NCBI GenBank assembly: GCA_015067375.1
Contig: SVMQ01000171.1
Location: forward strand, 1-5,332
Length of the DNA: 5,332 nt
Direction: 5' to 3'
DNA from: Oscillospiraceae bacterium
GTDB lineage: Bacteria; Bacillota; Clostridia; Oscillospirales; Ruminococcaceae
In this document: positions 1 through 5,332 of the stretch, in pieces
Layout of the letters: the number at the start of each line of letters is the position of its first letter
How positions within the stretch are numbered: position 1 is the stretch's first letter
Position numbers and translations under genes: made by a program
Notes under the pieces: model-generated
The model's input: the letters and a program-made list of their open reading frames with translations, nothing else
The model's database searches: none
Told to the model about the DNA's origin: nothing

Positions 1-1059
1 AAGCGAAATACAATTCTCAAACGCCAGTGCCTCGATAAGAGTTACAGTGTCGCTGATGTGTACCTCAGTAAGAGAGGTACAGCCGTAGAATGCTTCAACG
101 CCTATCTCAGTCACGCTATCGGGAATTGTCATATCGGTAAGCGCGGTACAGTCGCAGAAAGCATCGTTACCTATAACCATTACACCGTCGGGAATATCAA
201 ATTCGGATAATGAGGTACAGCCGCAGAATGCATAGTCGCCTATCTCTGTCACGCTGTCAGGGATATCTATTTCGGTCAGCGCGGTGCAGCCGTAAAATGC
301 AAACGGATCTATCGCCGTCACGCCGTCAGGGATGTTGACTTCGGTCAGTGAGGTACAGCCGTAAAATGCCAACGGATCTATCGCCGTCACGCCGTCAGGG
401 ATGTTGACTTCGGTCAGTGAGGTACAGCCGTAAAATGCCTCTTTGCTTATCTTTGTCACGCTGTCGGGAATTGTTATATCACGGAGATATGTACATTCGC
501 CGAAGGCGTATACGCCTATTTCCGATACAGGCTTCCCATCAATATTATCGGGTACGGACACACTTTTTTCGGTGCCAATGTAGCTTGTGATGACCATACT
601 GCCAAGTTCAGCATCGTACTCATATTTGAACATTGGCACGTCAGCTATCTCCACTTCAGGCGCTTCAATTTCCTCAGGTGCAGTTGTGGTGGTTGCGGCG
701 GTCGTTGTTGTCACAGACGTCGTAGTCACCGCGGTAGTTGTAACTGCTTCTGCAGTTTCTTCGACGGTTTCAACCGTCGGATGTGTTTCCTCGGGCACTA
801 TTATTGTGGTCGCAACTGTAGTTGTTATCGCAGCAGTCGTAGTCACCGTGGTCGTTGTAACTGCTTGGGTAGTATCTTCAGAAGTATCGTTAATTTGCGG
901 ATGCGCATACTCAGCGGTATCATTATTGCTGTCATCAGCAGATGTGACTGCATCATCACTGCTGTAATCACTGTCGTTTTCCTTTTCACCGCACGCGCTG
1001 AGCGAGCCGACCATGACCACCCCTGCAAGCAGTGCCGCGAGTATTCTTTTGATATCCAT
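1..1059 (-). CDS. BspA-like leucine-rich-repeat surface lipoprotein, partial (C-terminus beyond left edge)
   Basis: The reading frame opens at an ATG at 1059-1057 and stays open for 353 codons to base 1, so the C-terminus is missing. An AAGGAG-type ribosome binding site 8 bases upstream and a consensus promoter decide the start. Residues 1-23 form a lipoprotein signal: MDIKR, a hydrophobic core, then lipobox LSAC with Cys23 as the lipidated residue. Residues 24-50 are rich in Asp and Ser. Residues 51-130 hold two Thr-rich linker cassettes, each ending in PEE. From about residue 142 come BspA/LRR_5-type repeats of 23 residues with the pattern AFxxCxxLxxxxIPDxVxxI. The repeat cysteine recurs exactly every 23 residues, at 189, 212, 235, 258, 281, 304, 327 and 350. 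Such proteins sit outside the membrane and usually bind host, plant or other surface ligands; the ligand here is unknown. Two adjacent repeats are almost identical at DNA level, implying recent expansion. The gene is divergent from the arabinofuranosidase. Confidence 0.93.
   Translation of the reverse strand, partial: MDIKRILAALLAGVVMVGSLSACGEKENDSDYSSDDAVTSADDSNNDTAEYAHPQINDTSEDTTQAVTTTTVTTTAAITTTVATTIIVPEETHPTVETVEETAEAVTTTAVTTTSVTTTTAATTTTAPEEIEAPEVEIADVPMFKYEYDAELGSMVITSYIGTEKSVSVPDNIDGKPVSEIGVYAFGECTYLRDITIPDSVTKISKEAFYGCTSLTEVNIPDGVTAIDPLAFYGCTSLTEVNIPDGVTAIDPFAFYGCTALTEIDIPDSVTEIGDYAFCGCTSLSEFDIPDGVMVIGNDAFCDCTALTDMTIPDSVTEIGVEAFYGCTSLTEVHISDTVTLIEALAFENCISL
292..429 (-). repeat. Near-perfect tandem repeat of a 69-bp LRR unit
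   Basis: Bases 292-360 and 361-429 are two copies of a 69-bp unit. They differ at one base only (a at 301, c at 370), which changes one residue from Phe to Leu. Each copy encodes one 23-residue LRR containing GCTSLTEVNIPDGVTAIDP. The other repeats of the array match only at protein level, so this pair was duplicated or homogenised more recently than the rest. Confidence 0.95.
670..867 (-). repeat. Duplicated Thr-rich linker cassette in the lipoprotein
   Basis: The linker consists of two related cassettes 117 bases apart. The better-aligned cores are bases 787-867 (residues 65-91) and 670-750 (residues 104-130). Both begin with AVTTT, continue with VTTT and further Thr runs, and end in PEE, with 18 of 27 residues identical. 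An HP dipeptide (residues 53-54 and 93-94) precedes each. Thr-rich segments of this kind are flexible spacers, often glycosylated, that hold a binding domain away from the cell surface. Confidence 0.85.
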
Positions 1060-1062
1060 AGC

Positions 1063-1074
1063 AGATTCTCCTTT
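1063..1074 (-). promoter_or_regulatory. Ribosome binding site of the BspA-like lipoprotein
   Basis: Read on the minus strand, the bases before the ATG at 1059 are AAAGGAGAATCTGCT. The AAGGAG core lies 8 bases from the start codon. This fixes the start of a gene whose other end is outside the window. Confidence 0.85.
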
Positions 1075-1093
1075 GTATTTTTTGATTGACTAT

Positions 1094-1122
1094 ATTATAC
1101 AGCAAACGCCACATCTTGTCAA
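1094..1122 (-). promoter_or_regulatory. Perfect-consensus sigma-A promoter for the BspA-like lipoprotein
   Basis: On the minus strand the -35 box is TTGACA (1122-1117) and the -10 box is TATAAT (1099-1094), separated by exactly 17 bases. All 12 hexamer positions match the housekeeping consensus. Transcription should start near 1087, giving a leader of about 28 bases before the ATG at 1059. No operator is obvious inside the promoter, although a CAAGAT at 1118-1113 overlaps the spacer edge and resembles the repeated motif upstream of the arabinofuranosidase. Confidence 0.9.
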
Positions 1123-1174
1123 TGCTTTTTGACTTACAGCCACCTCCTATCACGCGCCCACGCACCCGCCGTAG

Positions 1175-1194
1175 GGACACAGCGTGCTGTGTCC
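1175..1194. repeat. Perfect 9-bp inverted repeat, possible dispersed element or operator
   Basis: GGACACAGC (1175-1183) and GCTGTGTCC (1186-1194) are perfect inverted arms around a GT centre. The surrounding text, CGCCGTAGG before and GCTAAATCC after, resembles short palindromic repeats beginning GTAGGG that are scattered between genes in many Firmicutes; that resemblance is from memory and not tested. The element lies midway between two divergent promoters, so it could instead be a shared operator. No T-run follows either arm, so an intrinsic terminator is unlikely. Confidence 0.6.
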
Positions 1195-1209
1195 GCTAAA
1201 TCCGAAACC

Positions 1210-1274
1210 CAAGATTATTATCCATGCATCCAAGACTATATTCTATTTATTTTATTCTCAAACAAGATTATAAT
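1210..1274 (+). promoter_or_regulatory. Three CAAGAYTAT direct repeats, candidate regulator site
   Basis: CAAGATTAT (1210-1218), CAAGACTAT (1231-1239) and CAAGATTAT (1263-1271) are three same-strand copies of one 9-mer. Their starts are 21 and 32 bases apart, close to two and three helical turns, so all would face the same side of the DNA. The last copy overlaps the predicted -10 box of the arabinofuranosidase promoter. I infer a possible transcription factor site; no known regulator motif was recognised. Confidence 0.4.
1246..1274 (+). promoter_or_regulatory. Probable promoter of the GH127 gene
   Basis: TATAAT at 1269-1274 is a perfect -10 box in AT-rich DNA. The best -35 at 17-base spacing is TTTATT (1246-1251), a poor match to TTGACA. 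A start near 1281 would give a leader of about 29 bases. A weak -35 with a strong -10 is typical of promoters that need an activator, but this is inference. Confidence 0.55.
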
Positions 1275-1292
1275 ACATATAACAACTTTATC

Positions 1293-1301
1293 AGGAAAGG
1301 A
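1293..1301 (+). promoter_or_regulatory. Ribosome binding site of the GH127 gene
   Basis: AGGAAAGGA at 1293-1301 contains two GGA cores. The nearer one ends 8 bases before the ATG at 1310, which supports that start. The frame covering 1129-1464 is out of phase with the enzyme and is not a rival start. Confidence 0.85.
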
Positions 1302-1309
1302 CTACCGAC

Positions 1310-3220
1310 ATGAAGATACAGCATCAGATAAACTCCGCAAACTACATTTCAGGCGGCTTTATAAACCGCTGGCAGCGCCTTATCAAGGACACCGTCATCC
1401 CCTATCAGTACGAGGTACTCAACGACCGTGCGGAGGGCGCGGAAAAGAGCCACGTTATCGCTAATTTCGTCAATGCAGGCAAGGCGCTTCGCGGCGAGGA
1501 TATCGGCGACGGCTTCTACGGCATGGTGTTTCAGGATTCCGACGCCGCAAAATGGATAGAGGCAGCGGCATTCTCGCTCATCTCCTACCCTGACGCGAAG
1601 CTTGAGAAGACGGTTGACGAGGTGATAGACATCATCGCTGCCGCTCAGGACGAGGACGTCTACCTGAACACCTACTTCACCATCAAGGACAGGGAAAAGC
1701 GCTGGCAGAATCTCATGGAGGGTCACGAGATGTACTGCTCAGGCCACATGATGGAGGCAGCCTGCGCATATTACGAGGCAACAGGCAAGGACAAGCTGCT
1801 GAAAGTGATGGAGCGTAACGCGGAGCATATCTATAATATGTTCATCACCGAAAAGCGCGAGGGCTACCCTGGCCACCCCGAGATAGAGCTTGCGCTGATG
1901 AAGATGTACCGCCTTACAGGCAACAAACACTGCTTCGAGCTTGCCGAGCATCTTGTAAACATCCGCGGTGCTGACCCGAAATTCTACGAAAAGGAGGCCG
2001 CAAAGCGCGACTGGTCAGTATGGGGCAACGACGCGACCAACCACTATTACGCACAGAATCACGCACCGCTCAAAGAGCAGAATGACGCGGTAGGTCATTC
2101 CGTGCGCGCGGTGTATCTGTACACGGGCGCGGCGGATGTTGCATCCGAAAACGGCGACGAGCAGCTTCTCTCCGCCTGCCGAAGACTGTGGGAGAGCATC
2201 ACAAAGCGCCGTATGTACATCACAGGCGGCATCGGCTCTACCCTTATCGGAGAGGCATTCAGCACTGACTACGACCTGCCCAACGACACCGCATATAATG
2301 AGACCTGCGCTTCTATCGGTCTGATGTTCTTTGCATCGCGTATGCTGGAGTGCGAGCTTAACGGCGAGTATGCCGATGTGATGGAGCGCGCATTCTACAA
2401 CACCGTGCTTGCAGGCATCCAGCTTGACGGTCAGAAATTCTTCTACTGCAATCCGCTTGAGATAGTCCCAGGTATCTCCGCCGTTGCCGCGACCCACTGG
2501 CACACAAAGACGCAGCGCCCGGGCTGGCACACCTGCGCCTGCTGCCCTCCGAATGCGGCAAGGCTCGTGTCCTCTTTCGGAAAGTACGCCTACGGCGAGA
2601 GCGCCGATACAGCCTACTGCCACCTCTATGCGGCAGGTGAAGTGCGCTTCGACAACGGACTTAAACTCACCTGCACCACCGAATATCCCTACGGCTTCAC
2701 CGTGACCTATAACATATCCGAGGGCAGCAAAAAGCTTGCTTTGCGCATTCCCTCATGGAGCAAGGAATATTCCCTCACCAAAAACGGCGCTGCCGTTGAA
2801 GCCGCACCCGAAAAGGGCTATGTTTACCTTGACGTTACCGCGGGCGACAGCATCCTGCTGACCCTCGACAGCGCACCGCACTATGTCTATGCAAGCACGA
2901 AAGTACCTGAGCTTACAGGCTGCACTGCAGTATGGCGCGGCCCGCTCGTGTATTGCTTCGAGGGCGCAGACAACGGCGATGTGCTTCCCATTTCACTCAG
3001 GCGCGGCGGCAGGCTCACCGTTTCCGAAGAGCGCGACGAGCAGCTTGACGGCGCATACAGGATAACCGCCGAAGCATTCCGCACAGCGGACTCCGACAGC
3101 CTGTACAGCGACGCACCTCTCAGCGAAACGCCCTGTGAGGCAGTGGCTATCCCCTACTACACATGGGGCAACCGCGGCGAAAACCAGATGCGCGTGTGGA
3201 TGACAGAGGTAAGAGGCTGA
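1310..3220 (+). CDS. GH127 beta-L-arabinofuranosidase
   Basis: This 636-residue protein is close to the length of characterised GH127 enzymes such as Bifidobacterium longum HypBA1 (about 658). The family removes beta-linked L-arabinofuranose, classically from the arabino-oligosaccharides of hydroxyproline-rich plant glycoproteins. The catalytic (alpha/alpha)6 barrel spans roughly residues 10-430, with beta-sandwich domains following. Active-site residues are in place: Glu315 in GEAF matches the general acid/base Glu322 of HypBA1. Glu331 and Cys333 in NETCAS, with Cys411 and Cys412 in HTCACCPPN, match the zinc ligands; Cys411 is the expected nucleophile. The 16-residue spacing Glu315-Glu331 agrees with that enzyme. 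There is no signal peptide, so it should act in the cytoplasm on imported oligosaccharides. It is monocistronic here, divergent from one LRR lipoprotein and convergent with another, and no transporter is adjacent. Other GH127 specificities cannot be excluded from sequence alone. Confidence 0.95.
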   Translation: MKIQHQINSANYISGGFINRWQRLIKDTVIPYQYEVLNDRAEGAEKSHVIANFVNAGKALRGEDIGDGFYGMVFQDSDAAKWIEAAAFSLISYPDAKLEKTVDEVIDIIAAAQDEDVYLNTYFTIKDREKRWQNLMEGHEMYCSGHMMEAACAYYEATGKDKLLKVMERNAEHIYNMFITEKREGYPGHPEIELALMKMYRLTGNKHCFELAEHLVNIRGADPKFYEKEAAKRDWSVWGNDATNHYYAQNHAPLKEQNDAVGHSVRAVYLYTGAADVASENGDEQLLSACRRLWESITKRRMYITGGIGSTLIGEAFSTDYDLPNDTAYNETCASIGLMFFASRMLECELNGEYADVMERAFYNTVLAGIQLDGQKFFYCNPLEIVPGISAVAATHWHTKTQRPGWHTCACCPPNAARLVSSFGKYAYGESADTAYCHLYAAGEVRFDNGLKLTCTTEYPYGFTVTYNISEGSKKLALRIPSWSKEYSLTKNGAAVEAAPEKGYVYLDVTAGDSILLTLDSAPHYVYASTKVPELTGCTAVWRGPLVYCFEGADNGDVLPISLRRGGRLTVSEERDEQLDGAYRITAEAFRTADSDSLYSDAPLSETPCEAVAIPYYTWGNRGENQMRVWMTEVRG

Positions 3221-3257
3221 TAGACCGCAAAGCAGCGTATCCACATAACACACAAAC

Positions 3258-3283
3258 GACCCGTGAACTTTAGTCCACGGGTC
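3258..3283. terminator. Bidirectional intrinsic terminator between convergent genes
   Basis: GACCCGTG (3258-3265) pairs with CACGGGTC (3276-3283). In the plus-strand RNA one A-C mismatch is followed by two further pairs closing a UUUA loop, and ATTTTCATATT follows the stem. In the minus-strand RNA the mismatch becomes a G-U pair, giving an 11-bp stem with a UAAA loop followed by GTTTGTGTGTT. The single hairpin in the 88-base gap probably ends both the GH127 transcript and the esterase-lipoprotein operon. The U-tracts are interrupted, so efficiency is uncertain. Confidence 0.8.
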
Positions 3284-3308
3284 ATTTTCATATTCAGCAT
3301 ACCGACTT

Positions 3309-4571
3309 TCATGCGCGGATGTCACATTCGGGCAGCGCCTCACGAAGTGCTGCAAGTGCGCTCTCGTCAATTTCATTCAGCCCGAGATGCAGGAATTCAA
3401 GCTGCTTCAGCTCTTTAAGCGGCGTCGGGTCTTTAACGCTGCAGCCGCCGAGATTGACGCTTCTCAGCTTATCAAGCTCCATTAACGGTGTCACATCCTC
3501 TATCGAACACCATGGCGCATACAGCTCCTCCAACGATGAAAGACCGCTCAGCGCTGAGATATCTGATATAGAATAATCCTCCGACAGGCTAAGGTATTTC
3601 AGATTTTTCATATTACTAAGCGGCGACAGGTCAAATACTACCATGTCATTCAGACTGAGATCAAGATATTCAAGCTCTGTCAGCACACTTATCCCCCTGT
3701 AGTCTGAAATAAATGTAAGGTCGCTCATGTTCAGCCACTTGATACCCTTTACCGCTTCAAAGCTGTCCTGCTCTACTATCATCGTATCGCTGAGGTCAAG
3801 CCTTTCAAGCTTTTTCAGCGCGGCAAGCGGCTCCAGACTGATGTGAGTGCCGCTAAGCGACAGCGAAACCAGCTCCGTCAGTCCCGAGATATACGACAGC
3901 GCATCCTCAGCCATACCCGTATAACGCAGGTTAAGCTCCCGAAGTCCTGTCATCTCTGCCAGCAGAGAATGATCCTCTATCCAACAGCCCTCTAGATTCA
4001 GCGAAGTAAGCTGCGTGCATTTTATCACAGACGAAAGATCAGTCAGCGGGTTAAGCGATATATCAAGGCTCTTCAGCTTTTTCAGCCCTGCCAGTACCGA
4101 TACATCAGATATGTTGTTGTACACCACTTTTAGCTCAGCAAGCTCCTCCATCTCCGCCGCAAACGACAGGTCAGAGATACCGTCCTCGTAATACTGCGAA
4201 AGTGAGCCGTCCATGCTGCCCGTATAGTAAGCACCTATACGTGCCGCAAAATGGTTAGGATTGGATGTAGTCCACAGCTCATGCTCGTTTTCGATGTCCG
4301 TGCCGCCGACATCGCCGCATACAACAGATATGATACCGTTTCCGTACAGCGAAAGCTCTGTCACCTCTGCAAGCGCGGTCTTGTCAAGCGCCGCGCCATC
4401 ATTGATATGCGCAAGCAGCATCGCCTCCAGCGACAGGCAGCCCTCATCACCGTAGGTTATCTGTACATCTGCCTGTACACTGCTCTCCTGCTTGCCCTTG
4501 CAGCCAACTGCGCCAACCATAACAACAGCAGACAGCACAGCTGCCGCAATGCACCTCAAAGCTCTCCTCAT
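3309..4571 (-). CDS. Internalin-like leucine-rich-repeat lipoprotein
   Basis: The protein has 420 residues from the ATG at 4571. An AAGGAG site 7 bases upstream supports this start. A longer frame from 4625 would bury the signal peptide behind 18 residues and overlap the upstream gene. Residues 1-24 are a lipoprotein signal: MRRALR, a hydrophobic core and AVGC, with Cys24 lipidated. A first LRR-like segment (about 64-82) is followed by a roughly 45-residue non-repeat insertion. About eleven LRRs of 21-24 residues then run from about 144 to 400, with the pattern LxxLxxLxLxxNxIxDxxxL, such as LKSLDISLNPLTDLSSV. The end, ALAALREALPECDI, is a familiar C-terminal cap in this class. Such proteins present a curved binding face outside the cell; partner unknown. 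The gene starts 11 bases after the esterase stop, so the two are probably co-transcribed. It is a different LRR class from the BspA-like protein at 1-1059. Confidence 0.9.
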   Translation of the reverse strand: MRRALRCIAAAVLSAVVMVGAVGCKGKQESSVQADVQITYGDEGCLSLEAMLLAHINDGAALDKTALAEVTELSLYGNGIISVVCGDVGGTDIENEHELWTTSNPNHFAARIGAYYTGSMDGSLSQYYEDGISDLSFAAEMEELAELKVVYNNISDVSVLAGLKKLKSLDISLNPLTDLSSVIKCTQLTSLNLEGCWIEDHSLLAEMTGLRELNLRYTGMAEDALSYISGLTELVSLSLSGTHISLEPLAALKKLERLDLSDTMIVEQDSFEAVKGIKWLNMSDLTFISDYRGISVLTELEYLDLSLNDMVVFDLSPLSNMKNLKYLSLSEDYSISDISALSGLSSLEELYAPWCSIEDVTPLMELDKLRSVNLGGCSVKDPTPLKELKQLEFLHLGLNEIDESALAALREALPECDIRA

Positions 4572-4577
4572 GTCAGC

Positions 4578-4583
4578 TCTCCT
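4578..4583 (-). promoter_or_regulatory. Ribosome binding site overlapping the upstream stop codon
   Basis: Read on the minus strand the junction is TTAAGGAGAGCTGACATG. The AAGGAG core shares its first base with the last base of the esterase TAA stop (4585-4583) and lies 7 bases before the ATG at 4571. This decides the lipoprotein start and suggests translational coupling. Confidence 0.8.
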
Positions 4584-5332
4584 TAACGCATTAACTCCCT
4601 TTTGAAGTAGTCGTACAGCTCGCACGCCATCTCCTCCTGCTCCGTTGCGCGGGGATGACCGTTAGTTCCCTTTCCTGTGCGCGTGAACATGAAATGTGTC
4701 ACATCGGGCGAGCCTACCTCCTGCACTATCTCGTCAAGAGCCTCGTCCCACGTCGGGTCATGTCCAAGCACCGTCAGTATCAGCACGAACTTTGCGCCCT
4801 TGTGCTTTTCGCGCAGGTCATTCAGCATACCTATGTACGCATCCTTCCACTTGCGGCGGTAGTCGGGACGCTTTATAGCCTCGGGGTCGGGATTGTGGTC
4901 ATTCTGACCTATCGCAATGATGACCGCATCGGGAGTGAAGCGGCTGAAATCCCACGGCTTTGTCGGACGATAGGGGCTGTACTGTATCTTATCATAGCAG
5001 CTTAACATTCCCGTAAGCTGATCGCTGCAGAAATAACCCGTGCCGTCAAACAGCGCGATACCGCCCTGTCCCTGCAGATGAAGCTCTGCATTGAGCTTGC
5101 GCGCAAGGCTGCTTGCATAGCTGAAATGCGAGTTGTCATACTGGCTGTGATGCGCGGGGTCGCACTGACCCTCGTACCAGATAGCCTCTGTCACCTCGCC
5201 TGCCGAAACGCTGTCGCCGTACACCTCAAGCCTGAAATCGTACTTCTTCTCGGGATTGCGGCACTGAGCGCCGTCGTCAACTACGATACCGACAAACTCC
5301 ACATAATGAGCCGCGGCAAGGCGCTTGAATAT
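4583..5332 (-). CDS. CE2-type SGNH/GDSL carbohydrate esterase, partial (N-terminus beyond right edge)
   Basis: The frame is open from base 5332 to a TAA at 4585-4583, giving 249 visible residues with the start outside the window. A GTG at 5302 could be read as a start, but the ten codons before it (IFKRLAAAHY) continue in frame and look like the jelly-roll end of a CE2 N-terminal domain, so the real start is upstream. Visible SGNH blocks, in partial numbering, are GDSVS with nucleophile Ser41, a Gly-rich QGQGG at 87-91, GQND at 142-145, and GHP with catalytic His226. Thr223 stands where a triad Asp would precede the His (DxxH), which fits CE2 enzymes using a Ser-His dyad. CE2 members deacetylate xylan, glucomannan or sugar esters. 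Localisation is unknown because the N-terminus is missing. It sits immediately upstream of an LRR lipoprotein in the same operon. A different acyl substrate is possible. Confidence 0.85.
   Translation of the reverse strand: MFKRLAAAHYVEFVGIVVDDGAQCRNPEKKYDFRLEVYGDSVSAGEVTEAIWYEGQCDPAHHSQYDNSHFSYASSLARKLNAELHLQGQGGIALFDGTGYFCSDQLTGMLSCYDKIQYSPYRPTKPWDFSRFTPDAVIIAIGQNDHNPDPEAIKRPDYRRKWKDAYIGMLNDLREKHKGAKFVLILTVLGHDPTWDEALDEIVQEVGSPDVTHFMFTRTGKGTNGHPRATEQEEMACELYDYFKRELMR

Noticed and set aside
60..440. CRISPR-like or satellite array suggested by regular repetition
   Set aside because: The 69-base period equals 23 codons in an open frame, repeats are contiguous without spacers, and the translation gives BspA-type LRRs.
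762..779. 8-bp inverted repeat CGACGGTT / AACCGTCG
   Set aside because: It lies inside the lipoprotein coding sequence, encodes linker residues around PTVETVEE, and has no T-run or regulatory context. Chance is sufficient.
587..967. Plus-strand frame encoding a Val/Ser-rich 126-residue protein
   Set aside because: It is the exact antisense of the Thr-rich linker of the minus-strand lipoprotein. Its Val-rich composition is the mirror of Thr codons, and it has no convincing ribosome binding site.
1129..1134. TTGACT as a -35 box on the plus strand
   Set aside because: The DNA 17 bases downstream is GC-rich with no -10-like hexamer, so it cannot form a recognisable promoter.
1129..1464. Plus-strand 111-residue frame starting in the intergenic region
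   Set aside because: It overlaps the GH127 start out of phase, crosses the promoter and palindrome, and has no ribosome binding site or recognisable domain.
2015..2623. Minus-strand open frame of 202 residues inside the GH127 gene
   Set aside because: It lies wholly opposite a well-recognised enzyme, matches no family I know, and is explained by biased codon use of the plus-strand gene.
4572..4625. Upstream start at 4625 for the internalin-like lipoprotein
   Set aside because: It would add 18 residues in front of the signal peptide and overlap the esterase gene. The ATG at 4571 has an ideal ribosome binding site and yields a clean lipoprotein signal.
5300..5302. GTG start of the esterase at 5302
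   Set aside because: The frame stays open to the window edge with family-like sequence before it, and starting here would cut off the N-terminal domain. The gene is treated as partial.

Overview
This 5.3 kb window looks like the chromosome of a gut or rumen Clostridia, most likely Ruminococcus or another member of the Oscillospiraceae. The evidence is indirect. Ribosome binding sites are strong and purine-rich, promoters are sigma-A type, and base composition is mid-GC by eye. One lipoprotein carries Thr-rich linkers of the kind common in secreted Ruminococcus proteins, and plant-polysaccharide enzymes sit beside leucine-rich-repeat (LRR) surface proteins. There is no rRNA or other marker gene, so the taxonomy is an inference.

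Layout. (1) Positions 1-1059, minus strand: the N-terminal 353 residues of a BspA-like LRR lipoprotein that runs off the left edge. It has a lipoprotein signal, an acidic stretch, two copies of a Thr-rich linker, then 23-residue LRRs. (2) 1060-1309: a divergent intergenic region. It holds a perfect-consensus promoter for the lipoprotein, a short palindromic element, three copies of a CAAGAYTAT motif at near-helical spacing, and a promoter and ribosome binding site for the next gene. (3) 1310-3220, plus strand: a complete cytosolic GH127 beta-L-arabinofuranosidase with its Zn/Cys active site intact. (4) 3221-3308: a convergent gap with one hairpin that can serve as a bidirectional terminator. 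(5) 3309-4571, minus strand: a second lipoprotein with a different, internalin-like LRR class. (6) 4583-5332, minus strand: a CE2-type SGNH/GDSL esterase that runs off the right edge and lies directly upstream of gene 5 in an apparent operon.

Working together: the GH127 enzyme would release L-arabinose from short beta-arabinofuranosyl oligosaccharides inside the cell. The CE2-type enzyme would remove acetyl groups from plant polysaccharides or oligosaccharides. The two lipoproteins would be surface-anchored binding proteins of unknown ligand. This fits a plant cell-wall utilisation neighbourhood, but no transporter, regulator or other glycosidase is visible, so the functional link is an inference. 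I see no CRISPR array, transposase, tRNA, rRNA or phage gene. Nothing here clearly constitutes a new system. The least explained items are the esterase-LRR lipoprotein pairing, the repeated motif upstream of the arabinofuranosidase, and the recent repeat expansion in the first lipoprotein.
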